Positions 53,114-60,829 are shown, numbered from the stretch's first letter. The stretch is DNA of 61,104 bases from CBIHON01 sp966211965 (GCA_966211965.1 CBIHON010000031.1:1-61104); one strand, 5' to 3'. A program made the numbers and translations. Notes: generated by a model not told the origin, from the sequence alone.

Positions 53114-53608
53114 TTGCTCGTCAACGCCATTAAATACAAGCAATGGGCTGATCGTCGCATCTTGGATGCTGTCAGAAAAATCCACATCGACCGCTTTCCG
53201 GAAACGCTGGCGTTTGCTCGTCAACAGTTGAATCATATGGTCAGAGTCGAGGAACTATTCAATGCTCGCTTGCTTAGTGAGCCCGAGCCTCACACGTCAA
53301 CAAACACGGAAAAGGTGCCTTGCCTCGACGAACTTGACGAAAGACTCTCTGCCTCAAATTCGTGGCTAGATTCCTACGTCAAAGCCGTTTCAGAGGCTCG
53401 GCTACAAGAGGTCATCACTTTTCAGTTCGTGGATGGTCAGCAAGGCAGAATGACACGCAAAGAAATGCTCTTTCATTTGGTCAATCATGGAACTTATCAC
53501 AGGGGCGCCATTGGTCACGCTCTTGACCTAGCGAATGCACCAAGACCTGCTGATACTTACACTGTGTTCATCCACTCATTCGAGCCAACCCGCCGCGAGA
53601 AGCCCTAA
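53114..53608 (+). CDS. DinB/YfiT-family protein
   Basis: A 164-residue four-helix DinB-type protein. The metal-binding histidines are in place (NHMVRVEELF about residue 41; HLVNHGTYHRG about 123-133). Start TTG 53114 follows an AGGGAGA site. Short flanking inverted repeats with GTTAGG on both sides (53093 and 53618) make it look like a single integron cassette whose downstream site was cut by the IS remnant; this is only suggestive. DinB proteins of this kind are often thiol-dependent metalloenzymes; the substrate is unknown. Confidence 0.82.
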   Translation: MLVNAIKYKQWADRRILDAVRKIHIDRFPETLAFARQQLNHMVRVEELFNARLLSEPEPHTSTNTEKVPCLDELDERLSASNSWLDSYVKAVSEARLQEVITFQFVDGQQGRMTRKEMLFHLVNHGTYHRGAIGHALDLANAPRPADTYTVFIHSFEPTRREKP

Positions 53609-53680
53609 CGATTAAGGTTAGGCAGCAGCATAAGTTCAACGCTTCACCGCGCTGCACGGCCAGAGTTCTGATTGAACGAA

Positions 53681-54469
53681 TGAATCGCCCCGGGATTCGT
53701 GGAGGCTGGTTGGTTTAAGTTGAGACCTCAAGGCCGGTCTCGATGGCCTGTTGCTTCCAGTAGTTTGCCTCCGCTTCGGCCGGTGGAATATACCCGATCG
53801 GCTCCAGCAGCCGGTGGTGATTGAACCAATGCACCCATTGCAGCGTCGCCAGTTCCACGGACTCCCTGGTCTTCCAGGGAGCACGATGGTGGATCAATTC
53901 GGTCTTGTACAGCCCATTGATCGTCTCGGCCAGGGCATTGTCGTAGCTGTCTCCCCGGCTGCCGACCGAAGGTTCTACACCCGCTTCGGCCAGACGCTCA
54001 GTGTAACGAATGGAGACATATTGCGACCCTCTGTCCGAATGATGGAGCAAGACATCCGAGCGCTCGGGCTGAAGGTCGTACAGCGCTTGCTCCAGCGCAT
54101 CGAGCACGAAGTCGGTACGCATGGAGCTGCTGACCCGCTAGCCGACGATGCGCCGGGCGAATACGTCAATCACGAAAGCCACGTACAGCCAACCCTGCCA
54201 GGTCGAAACGTAGGTGAAGTCGGAAACCCACAGCTGATTCGGGCGGTCAGCCTTGAATTGCCGGTTCACCCGGTCCAGCAAGGTCTGCGGTACACAGCCG
54301 ATCTTGGGCGCAATCGATTCAACAGCAGCCCAGAGCGATAGATACTCGCCTCGATGCTCCTGCACCATGCGAACGGCGCGTTCGCGCACCTCGGGTGAAA
54401 ACTTGTTTACCTTGTTCATGGCTCCATCTTCTCAGAAGTTGAAGCCTCCTCAAAACCCGGGGCGATTCA
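53681..54469 (-). mobile_element. Decayed IS3-family insertion sequence
   Basis: The terminal inverted repeats are still visible: TGAATCGCCCCGGGATTCGT at 53681 and TGAATCGCCCCGGGTTTTGA (complement, from 54469), both continuing into GGAGGCT. The element is 789 bp, about half to two thirds the length of a complete one. No target duplication is evident. The transposase inside is broken. Confidence 0.88.
53715..54419 (-). pseudogene. IS3-family transposase remnant (orfA'-orfB')
   Basis: The first 48 residues are the start of an OrfA (MNKVNKFSPEVRERAVRMVQ). They run directly into the middle of OrfB (DRVNRQFKADRPNQLWVSDF), so the end of orfA and start of orfB are deleted. A TAG at 54138-54140, where relatives read Trp (IVG-W-RVSSSM), then breaks the frame. 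The second part (MRTDFVLDALEQALYDLQ) keeps the last Asp (HHSDRGSQYV) and the Glu (NALAETINGLYKTE) of the DDE triad. Confidence 0.88.
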
Positions 54470-54754
54470 GTGTGCGCCTGGAGCTGATGTCCCATGGCTT
54501 CGGTATTGGCATGCGGCAGCACGGCCTCGGCCGCACTGTCCCCTGCAGGGCAGAACGCTCCAAAAATATAGGCTGAATCCGATTGCTGTTGCCGCACCAC
54601 CCGTGGCCGTGTTCCTTGGCGGGCCCATAGCCGGGTCTGCGTTCCCCGCTGGCCAATCCGCATTTACGATACCTGCCGGATAATGAGGGAGGTGCCAATA
54701 CGAATTGTGTATCTGTTTTTGCCGCCCCTACAACGCCTTTTACCGAATGAAAAA
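54470..54754. other. Intergenic stretch, nothing assigned
   Basis: Between the IS remnant and the co-chaperone gene I see no gene, repeat or RNA I can support. Short minus-strand frames here have no recognisable domain. Confidence 0.5.
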
Positions 54755-55729
54755 TCAAAGGCCGCCAAATTCGTTTTTGAAATGCCCGCCCGACTTCGAG
54801 GCTGAAATAGCGGCAATTTGCGCTTGCAGTTCCTGTTCGAATGTACGCATATCCTCCTGCCCCACTACTCGCACTACTGCATACAAATCACCCACATCGC
54901 CATGCAGCGACGGCAGTCCGCGCTTCGCAAGGCGAAGATGCTTTCCAGAGGAAGTACCTGGCCTGATAATCAGTGCAACGTTTCCGGCCAATGTAGGTAT
55001 TTCGACAGTACCGCCCAGTGCGGCCAGTCTAGGTATCAGTGGAACATCGAGGTATAAGTCCCGCCCTTTAATGCGATATTGGGCATGTGGCTTGATCGTC
55101 AGGACGACGTACAAGTCGCCTGGTCCCCCGCCGTTTCGGCCTGCGCCGCCTTTGCCGGCAAGCCGCAGACGCTGCCCGTCCCTCACGCCTTTAGGAATGG
55201 TTATACGGTAAGTATGTGGAACGCGATGGGACAAGCCGCGCGCGTCACATTCTGACGCTTCCACCGTAACCTCCGCTCTACCGCCATTGAAGATTTGTTC
55301 CAGCGAGATCGCCATGGACACTACATAGTTTTCACCAGACACCGGAGCCGGTGCCTGCTTTTGCGCTCGCGGTTCGCTACGGCCGCGTGACGTGAAAGCG
55401 TTCGGCGTATCGGAACTGCCGAAATCTTTGAAGTCCTTGAATTCTTTGACATGGATGTCATTTCGCTTCTGCCGGTCTGGCGGTGGCGAACGATGTTCTT
55501 CGACGGAAGGGCTGTGAAGCTTGTCGTATTGTTGACGTTTCTCGGGATTCTTCAACGTCGCATAGGCTTCCGCAACGATCTTGAATTTTTCCTCACCGTG
55601 GGGATCTTCGGAAACATCGGGATGCAATTGGCGAGCAAGCTTCCGGTACGCCTTCTTGATGTCCGCAGCCGATGCCGTGTGTTCGACGCCGAGGTCCTGA
55701 TAATAGTCCCTATTTTTCATGGGATTCAT
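54755..55729 (-). CDS. cbpA: CbpA-type DnaJ co-chaperone (curved-DNA-binding protein)
   Basis: A 324-residue DnaJ-class protein. N-terminal J domain with the HPD motif (RQLHPDVSED, about residue 36) and RDYYQDLGVEHTASAADIKK; a linker of about 60 residues; then two beta-sandwich substrate-binding domains (YRITIPKGVRDGQRLRLAGK, GDLYVVLTIKPH) without the zinc-finger region, which is what separates CbpA from DnaJ. It stimulates Hsp70 ATPase. No cbpM partner gene is adjacent. ATG 55729 is used; ATG 55720 is possible. Confidence 0.92.
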   Translation of the reverse strand: MNPMKNRDYYQDLGVEHTASAADIKKAYRKLARQLHPDVSEDPHGEEKFKIVAEAYATLKNPEKRQQYDKLHSPSVEEHRSPPPDRQKRNDIHVKEFKDFKDFGSSDTPNAFTSRGRSEPRAQKQAPAPVSGENYVVSMAISLEQIFNGGRAEVTVEASECDARGLSHRVPHTYRITIPKGVRDGQRLRLAGKGGAGRNGGGPGDLYVVLTIKPHAQYRIKGRDLYLDVPLIPRLAALGGTVEIPTLAGNVALIIRPGTSSGKHLRLAKRGLPSLHGDVGDLYAVVRVVGQEDMRTFEQELQAQIAAISASKSGGHFKNEFGGL

Positions 55730-57095
55730 ACGACCAAGTTGAAGTTGGAAATGACGTAGATGAAGCCAAACATCACTATATTTTCAACGGCAGCAATTCA
55801 ATTTGAAGAATAAGGGGATACTTTCAAATTTTTGTAACAAGATAACTTGTTACTGAGACAAGGCTTGTCTAATAGGTAATTCATAGAGGGAAAAAACTGT
55901 TTTTTTTCGTACGCCCAGCTGATCGTGCGGTCCGCATTTTCAATGCCTTAGAATGGCACGATATGTTTGGCAAAGCTTGCGAACAACAATGCCTGCTTTA
56001 AGACTTGGGCATGTTTAAGATGGGTTTCAACTTCCAACATCGCCACGTTGATCGGCAGGGAATTTGACGAGAATACGGAATGGGGGGCAGCCGACAGTTC
56101 TTGAGTTGAAGCTGCTCATTCATCTCGCCTTGCAGCAGCTTGAAGAAGCGCGCGAGCTGGTCGGTGCCTTCCTGCGGTACAACGACAACTTGCTTGAGGG
56201 CGGCTTGTTTATCAGGCCTTGAACGTGGTGCTGGAAGTGCTGCTGGACGAGGAGCTGGAACTGGACGATTACGGATGTTTGGCAATCCGCGGATGGACGC
56301 GGTGCTGGGGTCGGTGGACGGACAGCGTGCGCTTCTTTGGCTTGACGCCGACGAGCATGAAGCTGGAGGGGGTCGACAGGCACGGGCGGCTGATCGACAG
56401 CTACAGAAAGCTGCACGTGGCGTGGGCCAATGCGACTGCGGCCAGCTAGGGATTCCTCTTTCTCCAAGCCGATTCGATTCATATTACTTTTATGCATTGG
56501 ATCTAGAAAGCTGTCCGGGCCGAATGCCGGTGGATTTTTGAAGAATGTAGGTCTTATTCGCGTTTTTCTCCCATATCTATGGGAGGGGCGCGCGTCGGTA
56601 TGCACGCAATTTTTTGCGAATTACCGATCGAAGCCAAAGCGTTTCCACGCCTGAGAATGCATTTGAAAATGAGTTTTCGACGCAATCATTGCAAAAAAAT
56701 GAGCCGGATGAGGGCAATGTTCTTGCGCGTTGAGCTCGCAGATTAGCAGAAGATTGCCAGAAAAAACTGAGCAATTTCATTTTCAAACAGGCAGTGAGAA
56801 TGGCATTTGAAAAATAACCCCGAAGCAAAGCAGGTAATGCTACCGCGGCAAGCACGTTATCGACATCATCACTCGATTTGGGCAAAACGTCCGCCAGATG
56901 AATTTCATTCAAAGTGGTTGCACGAATTTCATATTTCCCCTTCGCTCAGTGTGACGATAATAGCGCCCCTTCCTCATACGCAATAATATTTGGGACGTTC
57001 GCAAAGAATCTAAAAGCGATCAAGAACTTCGCTTGGATTCACTATTCTCTCCGTAAATAGCTCGGATACGAGAGCCGAGAGTCCCGGAAACGAAA
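55730..57095. other. Long region without a convincing gene
   Basis: About 1.3 kb that I cannot assign. A plus-strand frame at 56219-56449 (76 residues, LDEELELDDYGCL...) and one on the minus strand at 56577-56912 (111 residues, MNEIHLADVLPKSSDDVDNV) are the best candidates, but neither has a recognised domain or ribosome site. Between 56080 and 56220 another frame reads like a helical fragment (LALQQLEEARELVGAFLRYN) that ends early. The area looks like decayed coding DNA. Confidence 0.4.
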
Positions 57096-57119
57096 ACGCC
57101 CACTTGCTTGAGTGGGCGT
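57096..57119 (-). terminator. Terminator downstream of the tRNA-like gene
   Basis: A perfect 9-bp stem ACGCCCACT / AGTGGGCGT with loop TGCTTG. On the minus strand it is followed by a short run of T (TTTTCG). It sits 17 nt beyond the CCA end of the tRNA-like gene, the usual place for a tRNA terminator. Confidence 0.75.
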
Positions 57120-57136
57120 CGCGTAAGGTATGTTGT

Positions 57137-57235
57137 TGGTGGTCGGGAGCGGAATCGCACCACCAACACAAGGATTTTCGGTCCTTGCTTTGATTTAGAT
57201 AAATTTGCAGCTTCTGAATTTATTCGGACCCGACT
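57137..57235 (-). tRNA. tRNA-Phe-like gene with abnormal 5' half (possible pseudo-tRNA)
   Basis: Read on the minus strand, the 3' half follows tRNA-Phe(GAA): anticodon arm AAGGA-CCGAAAA-TCCTT, variable loop GTGTT, T arm ending CGATTCCGCT, acceptor CCCGACC and ACCA. A matching 5' acceptor strand (AGTCGGG, six of seven pairs) exists at 57229-57235, but 42 nt lie between it and the anticodon stem where about 19 are expected. In that space a different hairpin (ATAAATT / AATTTAT) replaces the D arm. Invariant U33 is C, and position 55 of the T loop is G instead of U. It may be a dead tRNA, or a tRNA-like RNA with another use. Confidence 0.6.
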
Positions 57236-57251
57236 GATTTTATTTGCTGCA

Positions 57252-57400
57252 TGTTCCTTACAATTAAAGTCGAAAACTTAAACTCAGCATCCATGCAGGT
57301 TTGGCGCCATGCGATTTCAGGCATGTTGTACCTAAAGTCGAAAACACATCATTGAACGAGCGGTCAAGTGGTGCTCCATTTTACAAATAAAGTCGAAAAC
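57252..57400 (+). mobile_element. Probable end of a Tn7-type transposon with three binding-site repeats
   Basis: Starting at TGTTCC (57252), the 13-mer TAAAGTCGAAAAC occurs exactly three times: 57265-57277, 57333-57345 and 57388-57400. The first copy in its setting, TGTTCCTTACAATTAAAGTC, can be laid on the terminal sequence of Tn7 (TGTGGGCGGACAATAAAGTC), where ACAATAAAGT is the TnsB site. Three spaced copies within about 150 bp is the arrangement of the Tn7 left end. The element would extend rightward from here. No transposase gene of this family and no second end are in the window. Confidence 0.5.
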
Positions 57401-57434
57401 TAATTTTTAACTCTCTAATTTTTTCCCAAATTTT

Positions 57435-57508
57435 CATAACTTTTCCTGTCACGGATTTGTCTGCACGGCTGTGAGTAAGTCGGTGTGCAGCGGCGAATTA
57501 TGTTGATT
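57435..57508 (-). other. Degenerate attC-like site after the third cassette
   Basis: On the minus strand the region runs from ACATAATTCG through an imperfect stem (GCTGCAC / GTGCAG) to AAAGTTATGA. The GTTATGA end fits the core site rule, but the opening box lacks a clean AAC. It is probably the worn last recombination site of the array. Confidence 0.4.
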
Positions 57509-57788
57509 CATCATTGGACTGCAAGAAATAAATTTCTGCGCCGATTTCGATGTCTTCCTTTTTCGCCTGAGCGGGCAATAAAAAGGGAGCCGCGTCCATT
57601 GTCTTACCGCGATTTACCCTTTCGAATGCTTTCACATATGTCCGGATACAGTTGCCGCTCGGATTGCGAATTTCAAGAACGGCGCCAATTCGAACTGGCA
57701 GGCCGAAAGAATACGGAATTCCTGGAGCAATCACGCATCCACGGCCTCGAATATTGAATGCGATATCGATTTTGCTTACGAAAATCAT
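57498..57788 (-). CDS. Cassette gene 3: small beta-barrel protein resembling EF-Tu domain 2
   Basis: A 96-residue protein whose pattern (FNIRGRGCVIAPGIP, VRIGAVLEIRNPSG, IRTYVKAFERVNRG, KKEDIEIGAEIYFL) matches small proteins with an EF-Tu domain-2-like barrel. The ATG lies 13 nt after the recombination end of attC site 57801-57878, as usual for integron cassettes. It shares its orientation with the two upstream cassettes. The function is unknown. Confidence 0.75.
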   Translation of the reverse strand: MIFVSKIDIAFNIRGRGCVIAPGIPYSFGLPVRIGAVLEIRNPSGNCIRTYVKAFERVNRGKTMDAAPFLLPAQAKKEDIEIGAEIYFLQSNDEST

Positions 57789-57800
57789 TCTGTTTCGAAA

Positions 57801-57878
57801 CCATAACGTTTGACGCGAAGGGCGGTCGCCAGAAGGCGAAGCCTGATGTTTGGCATCCTTTCAAAGGTAGCGTTATTC
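57801..57878 (-). other. attC recombination site between cassettes 2 and 3
   Basis: On the minus strand it starts GAATAACGCT, ends CAAACGTTATGG, and folds on itself through a GC-rich centre (GGCTTCGCC, GGCGACCGCC). GTTATGG fits the cassette core site. The stop codon of cassette gene 2 (TAA) is inside the first box, as is common. Confidence 0.75.
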
Positions 57879-58406
57879 ATTGGTGCGACCAAGCTGGCTG
57901 AGTAATTCAGCATACGCATCTCTTGCTTCTCGGAGCGTGGCGTCGGCGTGAGAGGAACGGAATGCTTTAATTGCCTGTACTTCGTTCTGCGTTGCTACTG
58001 CCCGGAGGACTTCCTGAGACACAGAGCGTCCGCTCTTAAGGCCGAGGTTGGGATGTTCTGGACTCCATGAACCCCAGTCGAGCGTTCTTGGGAAAGCACT
58101 CCATTGCTCGTGGTTGAGATTGCACACAAAGCCATGGTGGGGGGCGAGTTTCATGTTACGACATCGCTCACACTTAGCGGGCGCATGGACTTTGCTCTTG
58201 AAGTATTTCGTTTCCACAAGTACAGGATTCGTCGGCCCTTTGATTGGACAAGGCCCATGATCGAGCGCAAGATAGCCACTAACTTGATCAATTGCACGGG
58301 TACACCCTCCTTCAAACAGGTGCTCGCACGTACGACACTTACAAGGAACGGCCCACTCATGAAATGGCTGTACGGAACTGGGTGGACAGCTCCAACAACA
58401 GTGCAA
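57873..58406 (-). CDS. Cassette gene 2: cysteine-rich protein of unknown function
   Basis: A 177-residue protein with two likely zinc-binding clusters: CKCRTCEHLFEGGC (about residues 23-36) and CERCRNMKLAPHHGFVC (about 78-94). The C-terminal 60 residues are helical (ATQNEVQAIKAFRSSHADAT). I do not recognise the family. The start is a TTG at 58406, 31 nt inside the cassette; a later start is possible. It is flanked by attC sites on both sides. Confidence 0.65.
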   Translation of the reverse strand: MHCCWSCPPSSVQPFHEWAVPCKCRTCEHLFEGGCTRAIDQVSGYLALDHGPCPIKGPTNPVLVETKYFKSKVHAPAKCERCRNMKLAPHHGFVCNLNHEQWSAFPRTLDWGSWSPEHPNLGLKSGRSVSQEVLRAVATQNEVQAIKAFRSSHADATLREARDAYAELLSQLGRTNE

Positions 58407-58432
58407 TGGGGTATTTGGATGCGATACATGAA

Positions 58433-58486
58433 GACTAACGCTGAATTAACAAGACCGCGAAGCGGGTCAGCTTCGAGCGTTGTGTC
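58433..58486 (-). other. attC recombination site between cassettes 1 and 2
   Basis: The clearest site of the set. On the minus strand: CACAACGCTCGAAGC, a central CCGCTTCGCGG hairpin, then TTAATTCAGCGTTAGTC. This layout is that of classic integron attC sites (AACGCTC...AAGC...CGCTTCGCGG...CGTTAG). It starts 7 nt after the stop codon of cassette gene 1. Confidence 0.88.
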
Positions 58487-58492
58487 GTGAAT

Positions 58493-58780
58493 TTATTCAT
58501 CTGCATCCTTTACCAGTATTCCAAGCGCTGCTGTTGCCTTCTGAATAAAATCAGATAGCCAGTGTTCCCAAGTTAATTCCGATACGCTTGCATCAAGTAC
58601 CAGCCCAGACGGCTCAACGGACGCAGAAATTTCCCCGCCTTTCGCTCCATCTGGGCACCAAATAGGACAGCCATCTTTGCCAGGCCCCTGCCAACCGGCC
58701 ATTGACTCATAGACGGTCGCAAGTGCTATCCAATTTGATGGTGGCATATCGTAACGAATATTCAAAGTAATTGAACGCAT
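58493..58780 (-). CDS. Cassette gene 1: small protein of unknown function
   Basis: A 95-residue acidic protein (MRSITLNIRYDMPPSNWIAL; SVEPSGLVLDASVSELTWEH) with no family I can name. ATG 58780 is used; another in-frame ATG at 58792 lies inside the recombination core. It starts 14 nt after the GTTATG core and ends just before the next attC site, the compact layout of an integron cassette. It may have an unknown immunity or adaptor role, as many cassette proteins do. Confidence 0.65.
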   Translation of the reverse strand: MRSITLNIRYDMPPSNWIALATVYESMAGWQGPGKDGCPIWCPDGAKGGEISASVEPSGLVLDASVSELTWEHWLSDFIQKATAALGILVKDADE

Positions 58781-58787
58781 CCTATGA

Positions 58788-58850
58788 CTCATAACGTTGG
58801 CATTCAGCTCCAGCAGACGGCGGCGGTCGCCGGCAATGATTCGTTATGCC
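58788..58850 (-). other. attC recombination site upstream of cassette 1
   Basis: On the minus strand: GGCATAACGAATCATTGC, a GC-rich middle with GGCGACCGCCGCC, and GAATGCCAACGTTATGAG. The first and last boxes pair (CATAACG with CGTTATG; ATTGC with GAAT). About 63 bp, within the normal attC range. Confidence 0.8.
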
Positions 58851-58864
58851 GTTTGATCCGGGAA

Positions 58865-58980
58865 TTATTGCCATAATGAATGCTGTCGCTCCGCCGGATT
58901 AGCAAGAAACATTCGTTTTAGATAATAGCAGTGAGATCGGATCGCCATTATTACAAGGCCGCAACGTCCTCGACTTCTAT
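58865..58980 (-). pseudogene. 3' fragment of a further cassette gene, cut by the IS3 element
   Basis: A minus-strand frame enters from the IS boundary and ends at a TAA at 58865-58867, 15 nt before the attC box. Its last residues read AIRSHCYYLKRMFLANPAER. The position fits the end of a preceding cassette whose 5' part was lost when the IS inserted. The family is not recognisable. Confidence 0.45.
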
Positions 58981-59050
58981 AGTGGCCCCCCGAGTTGAGA
59001 CAGTGACCAAGCGGTAGTTTAAGCTGTTGTCCGTGAAAGGATGATGGCGA

Positions 59051-59341
59051 ATGAGTGACGGCAAGAAGCGTAAGGTGCATACGGCGGAGTTCAAGGCGAA
59101 GGTTGGCTTGGAGGGGGTGCGCGGGGTGAAGACGATGAGTGAAATTGCCCAGGCATACGGTGTGCATCCGGTGCTGGTTGGGCAGTGGAAGAAAGAAATT
59201 CTTGCGCACGCCGGCACCCTATTCGAGAGCAAGCGCGGCCCGAAACCGGACGAGGACAAGAGCGGTGAAGATCGCCTGTACGGCGAGATCGGACGGCTGA
59301 AGATGGAAGTGGATTGGCTCAAAAAAAAGTTGGGGGAGTGA
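59051..59341 (+). CDS. IS3-family OrfA (DNA-binding subunit)
   Basis: A 96-residue transposase subunit with a helix-turn-helix (KTMSEIAQAYGVHPVLVGQWKK cut here to its core TMSEIAQAYGVHP) and a C-terminal leucine-zipper-like helix (LYGEIGRLKMEVDWL). Its end overlaps orfB. A run of eight A (59321-59328) in the overlap is the expected -1 frameshift site that yields the OrfAB transposase. Confidence 0.9.
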   Translation: MSDGKKRKVHTAEFKAKVGLEGVRGVKTMSEIAQAYGVHPVLVGQWKKEILAHAGTLFESKRGPKPDEDKSGEDRLYGEIGRLKMEVDWLKKKLGE

Positions 59342-60321
59342 GCCAGGAAGCGCGGCTGGGCTGGATTGATGGCGCGGAGAAGTTGCCCTTGAGTCGACAG
59401 TGCGACTTGGCCGAAGTGTCGCGCGCCACCGTGTATCGGAGGCGGTGCAAGACGGCACAGGAAGAACGCGACGAGGATTTGCTGCTATGCCATCTGATCG
59501 ACGAGCAATACACGATGCGGCCGTTCTACGGCAGCCGGCGCATGGCGGTGTTCCTGCGTGGCCAGGGGCGCGTGGTGAACCGCAAGCGTGTGCAGCGCCT
59601 GATGCGCGAGATGGGACTGGCGGGCATGGCGCCGGGACCGGCGACAAGCGTCAAGCATCCGAAGCACCAGGTCTATCCCTACTTGCTGCGTGGTGTGGCG
59701 GTGACGCGGCCGAATCACGTGTGGTCGACCGACGTTACCTACATCCGGCTGGCGCGCGGTTTTGCCTATCTGGTGGCAATCATCGATTGGTATAGCCGCA
59801 AGGTGCTGTCCTGGCGCATCAGTAATAGCATGGACGCATCGTTCTGCGTGGACTGCCTGGAAGATGCGCTGCGCGAGCACGGCAAGCCGACAGTGTTCAA
59901 CAGCGACCAAGGTTCCCAGTTCACCAGCCATGCCTTCACGGGCGTACTCAAGCGTGAGGGGATCGCCATCAGCATGGACGGGCGCGGCCGGGCACTGGAC
60001 AACATCTTCGTCGAACGCTTGTGGCGTAACGTGAAGTACGAGGACGTGTACCTGAAGGGGTATGGCAACATGGCCGAACTGATGATCGGGCTGGCGCAGT
60101 ACTTTGCGTTCTACAACGGGGAACGGCCGCACCAGTCGCTGGACTACCAAGCGCCAGATGCCGTCTATGCCAGTGGCGAGGGTGGCGGGGCGATGATCGT
60201 CGATAAATTCGGCGGCGCGCGGGAAGAATCGCCTGCTCCGCTACGCTGCACAGGCGATTCTTCCCGCGCACAACCAGGGCAGCGCTGTTCCGCTGCATGC
60301 AAGGAAATGGATGCAGCTTAA
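59314..60321 (+). CDS. IS3-family OrfB (DDE transposase)
   Basis: About 335 residues in the -1 frame relative to OrfA, made mainly as the OrfAB fusion by slipping on the A8 run. The retroviral-integrase-type core has all three acids: VWSTDVTYIRL, FNSDQGSQFTS and DNIFVERLWRNVKYEDVY. The C-terminal 45 residues (from about 290) extend past the usual end and are of unclear worth. The frame is unbroken. Confidence 0.92.
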   Translation: MAQKKVGGVSQEARLGWIDGAEKLPLSRQCDLAEVSRATVYRRRCKTAQEERDEDLLLCHLIDEQYTMRPFYGSRRMAVFLRGQGRVVNRKRVQRLMREMGLAGMAPGPATSVKHPKHQVYPYLLRGVAVTRPNHVWSTDVTYIRLARGFAYLVAIIDWYSRKVLSWRISNSMDASFCVDCLEDALREHGKPTVFNSDQGSQFTSHAFTGVLKREGIAISMDGRGRALDNIFVERLWRNVKYEDVYLKGYGNMAELMIGLAQYFAFYNGERPHQSLDYQAPDAVYASGEGGGAMIVDKFGGAREESPAPLRCTGDSSRAQPGQRCSAACKEMDAA

Positions 60322-60357
60322 ATTCGGTTGAAATCTGTCTTGACGGATGGGGCCACT

Positions 60358-60764
60358 TTACCTCACACAAGCGATTCAAGCACCCTGGGGGCATGGCAAG
60401 GCGCCTTCGTTGGTTCACGCATAGTTACTGCACGGTTCATGATGAGTTCTTCGGCGTCGTGGCGGGGTGAATGGTTACAAATCTGGAATTGATGGGTAAG
60501 AAAAAAATGAGTTGACACATTTACCCTCCCCCCCTGTGCCAGACTACCTGTCGGGTGCTTTTATCTACGGATGTGGAATCAGCTCAAGCATGTCGAGATG
60601 CGTAACCTCGTGTGCCTCGATTTGGAGCAACTTCATATGGAGCTCCACTTGGCTATTGGTCGCTTGCGACAGAAACCACATTTGCTCAAGTCCTTTTTCA
60701 ATGGCGCAGGATTGACTTTGTAAAACTTAACTTATTTATGCAACGATCAGTAATAGCCCTGGCT
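60358..60764. other. Non-coding stretch between IS3 element and rrn promoter
   Basis: About 400 nt with no gene I can support. The short frames present have no ribosome site or domain. It probably includes upstream activation sites of the rRNA promoter, especially the AT-rich part after 60718. Confidence 0.5.
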
Positions 60765-60829
60765 CGTCGCAAAACGAGTTGCATTACTCAGTGCGCTTTG
60801 CTATAGTGCGCGTCCCGTCGCAAAACGAG
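60765..60829 (+). promoter_or_regulatory. rRNA operon promoter flanked by a 14-bp direct repeat
   Basis: TTGCAT (60779-60784) and TATAGT (60802-60807) are spaced by exactly 17 bp and followed by a GC-rich discriminator (GCGCGTCCC), the mark of stringently controlled stable-RNA promoters. The direct repeat CGTCGCAAAACGAG at 60765-60778 and 60816-60829 brackets the core promoter. With its flanking CT, the left copy can form a small hairpin (CTCGT / ACGAG). Confidence 0.8.

Larger units (their letters stand above)
58981..60357 (+). mobile_element. IS3-family insertion sequence, apparently intact
   Basis: Inverted ends AGTGGCCCCCCGAGTTGAGA (58981) and AGTGGCCCCATCCGTCAAGA (complement of 60338-60357) share the outer AGTGGCCCC and the inner GACAG. 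The element is 1377 bp with two overlapping frames and all DDE residues. It sits inside the cassette region and cut a gene there. No clear target duplication is visible. Confidence 0.88.

Noticed and set aside
57265..57400. The three TAAAGTCGAAAAC repeats as a CRISPR array
   Set aside because: The repeat is only 13 bp, the spacers differ in length (55 and 42 bp), and the setting matches transposon-end binding sites better.
60512..60806. Short frames before the rRNA promoter
   Set aside because: They overlap the promoter region and have no ribosome site or domain.
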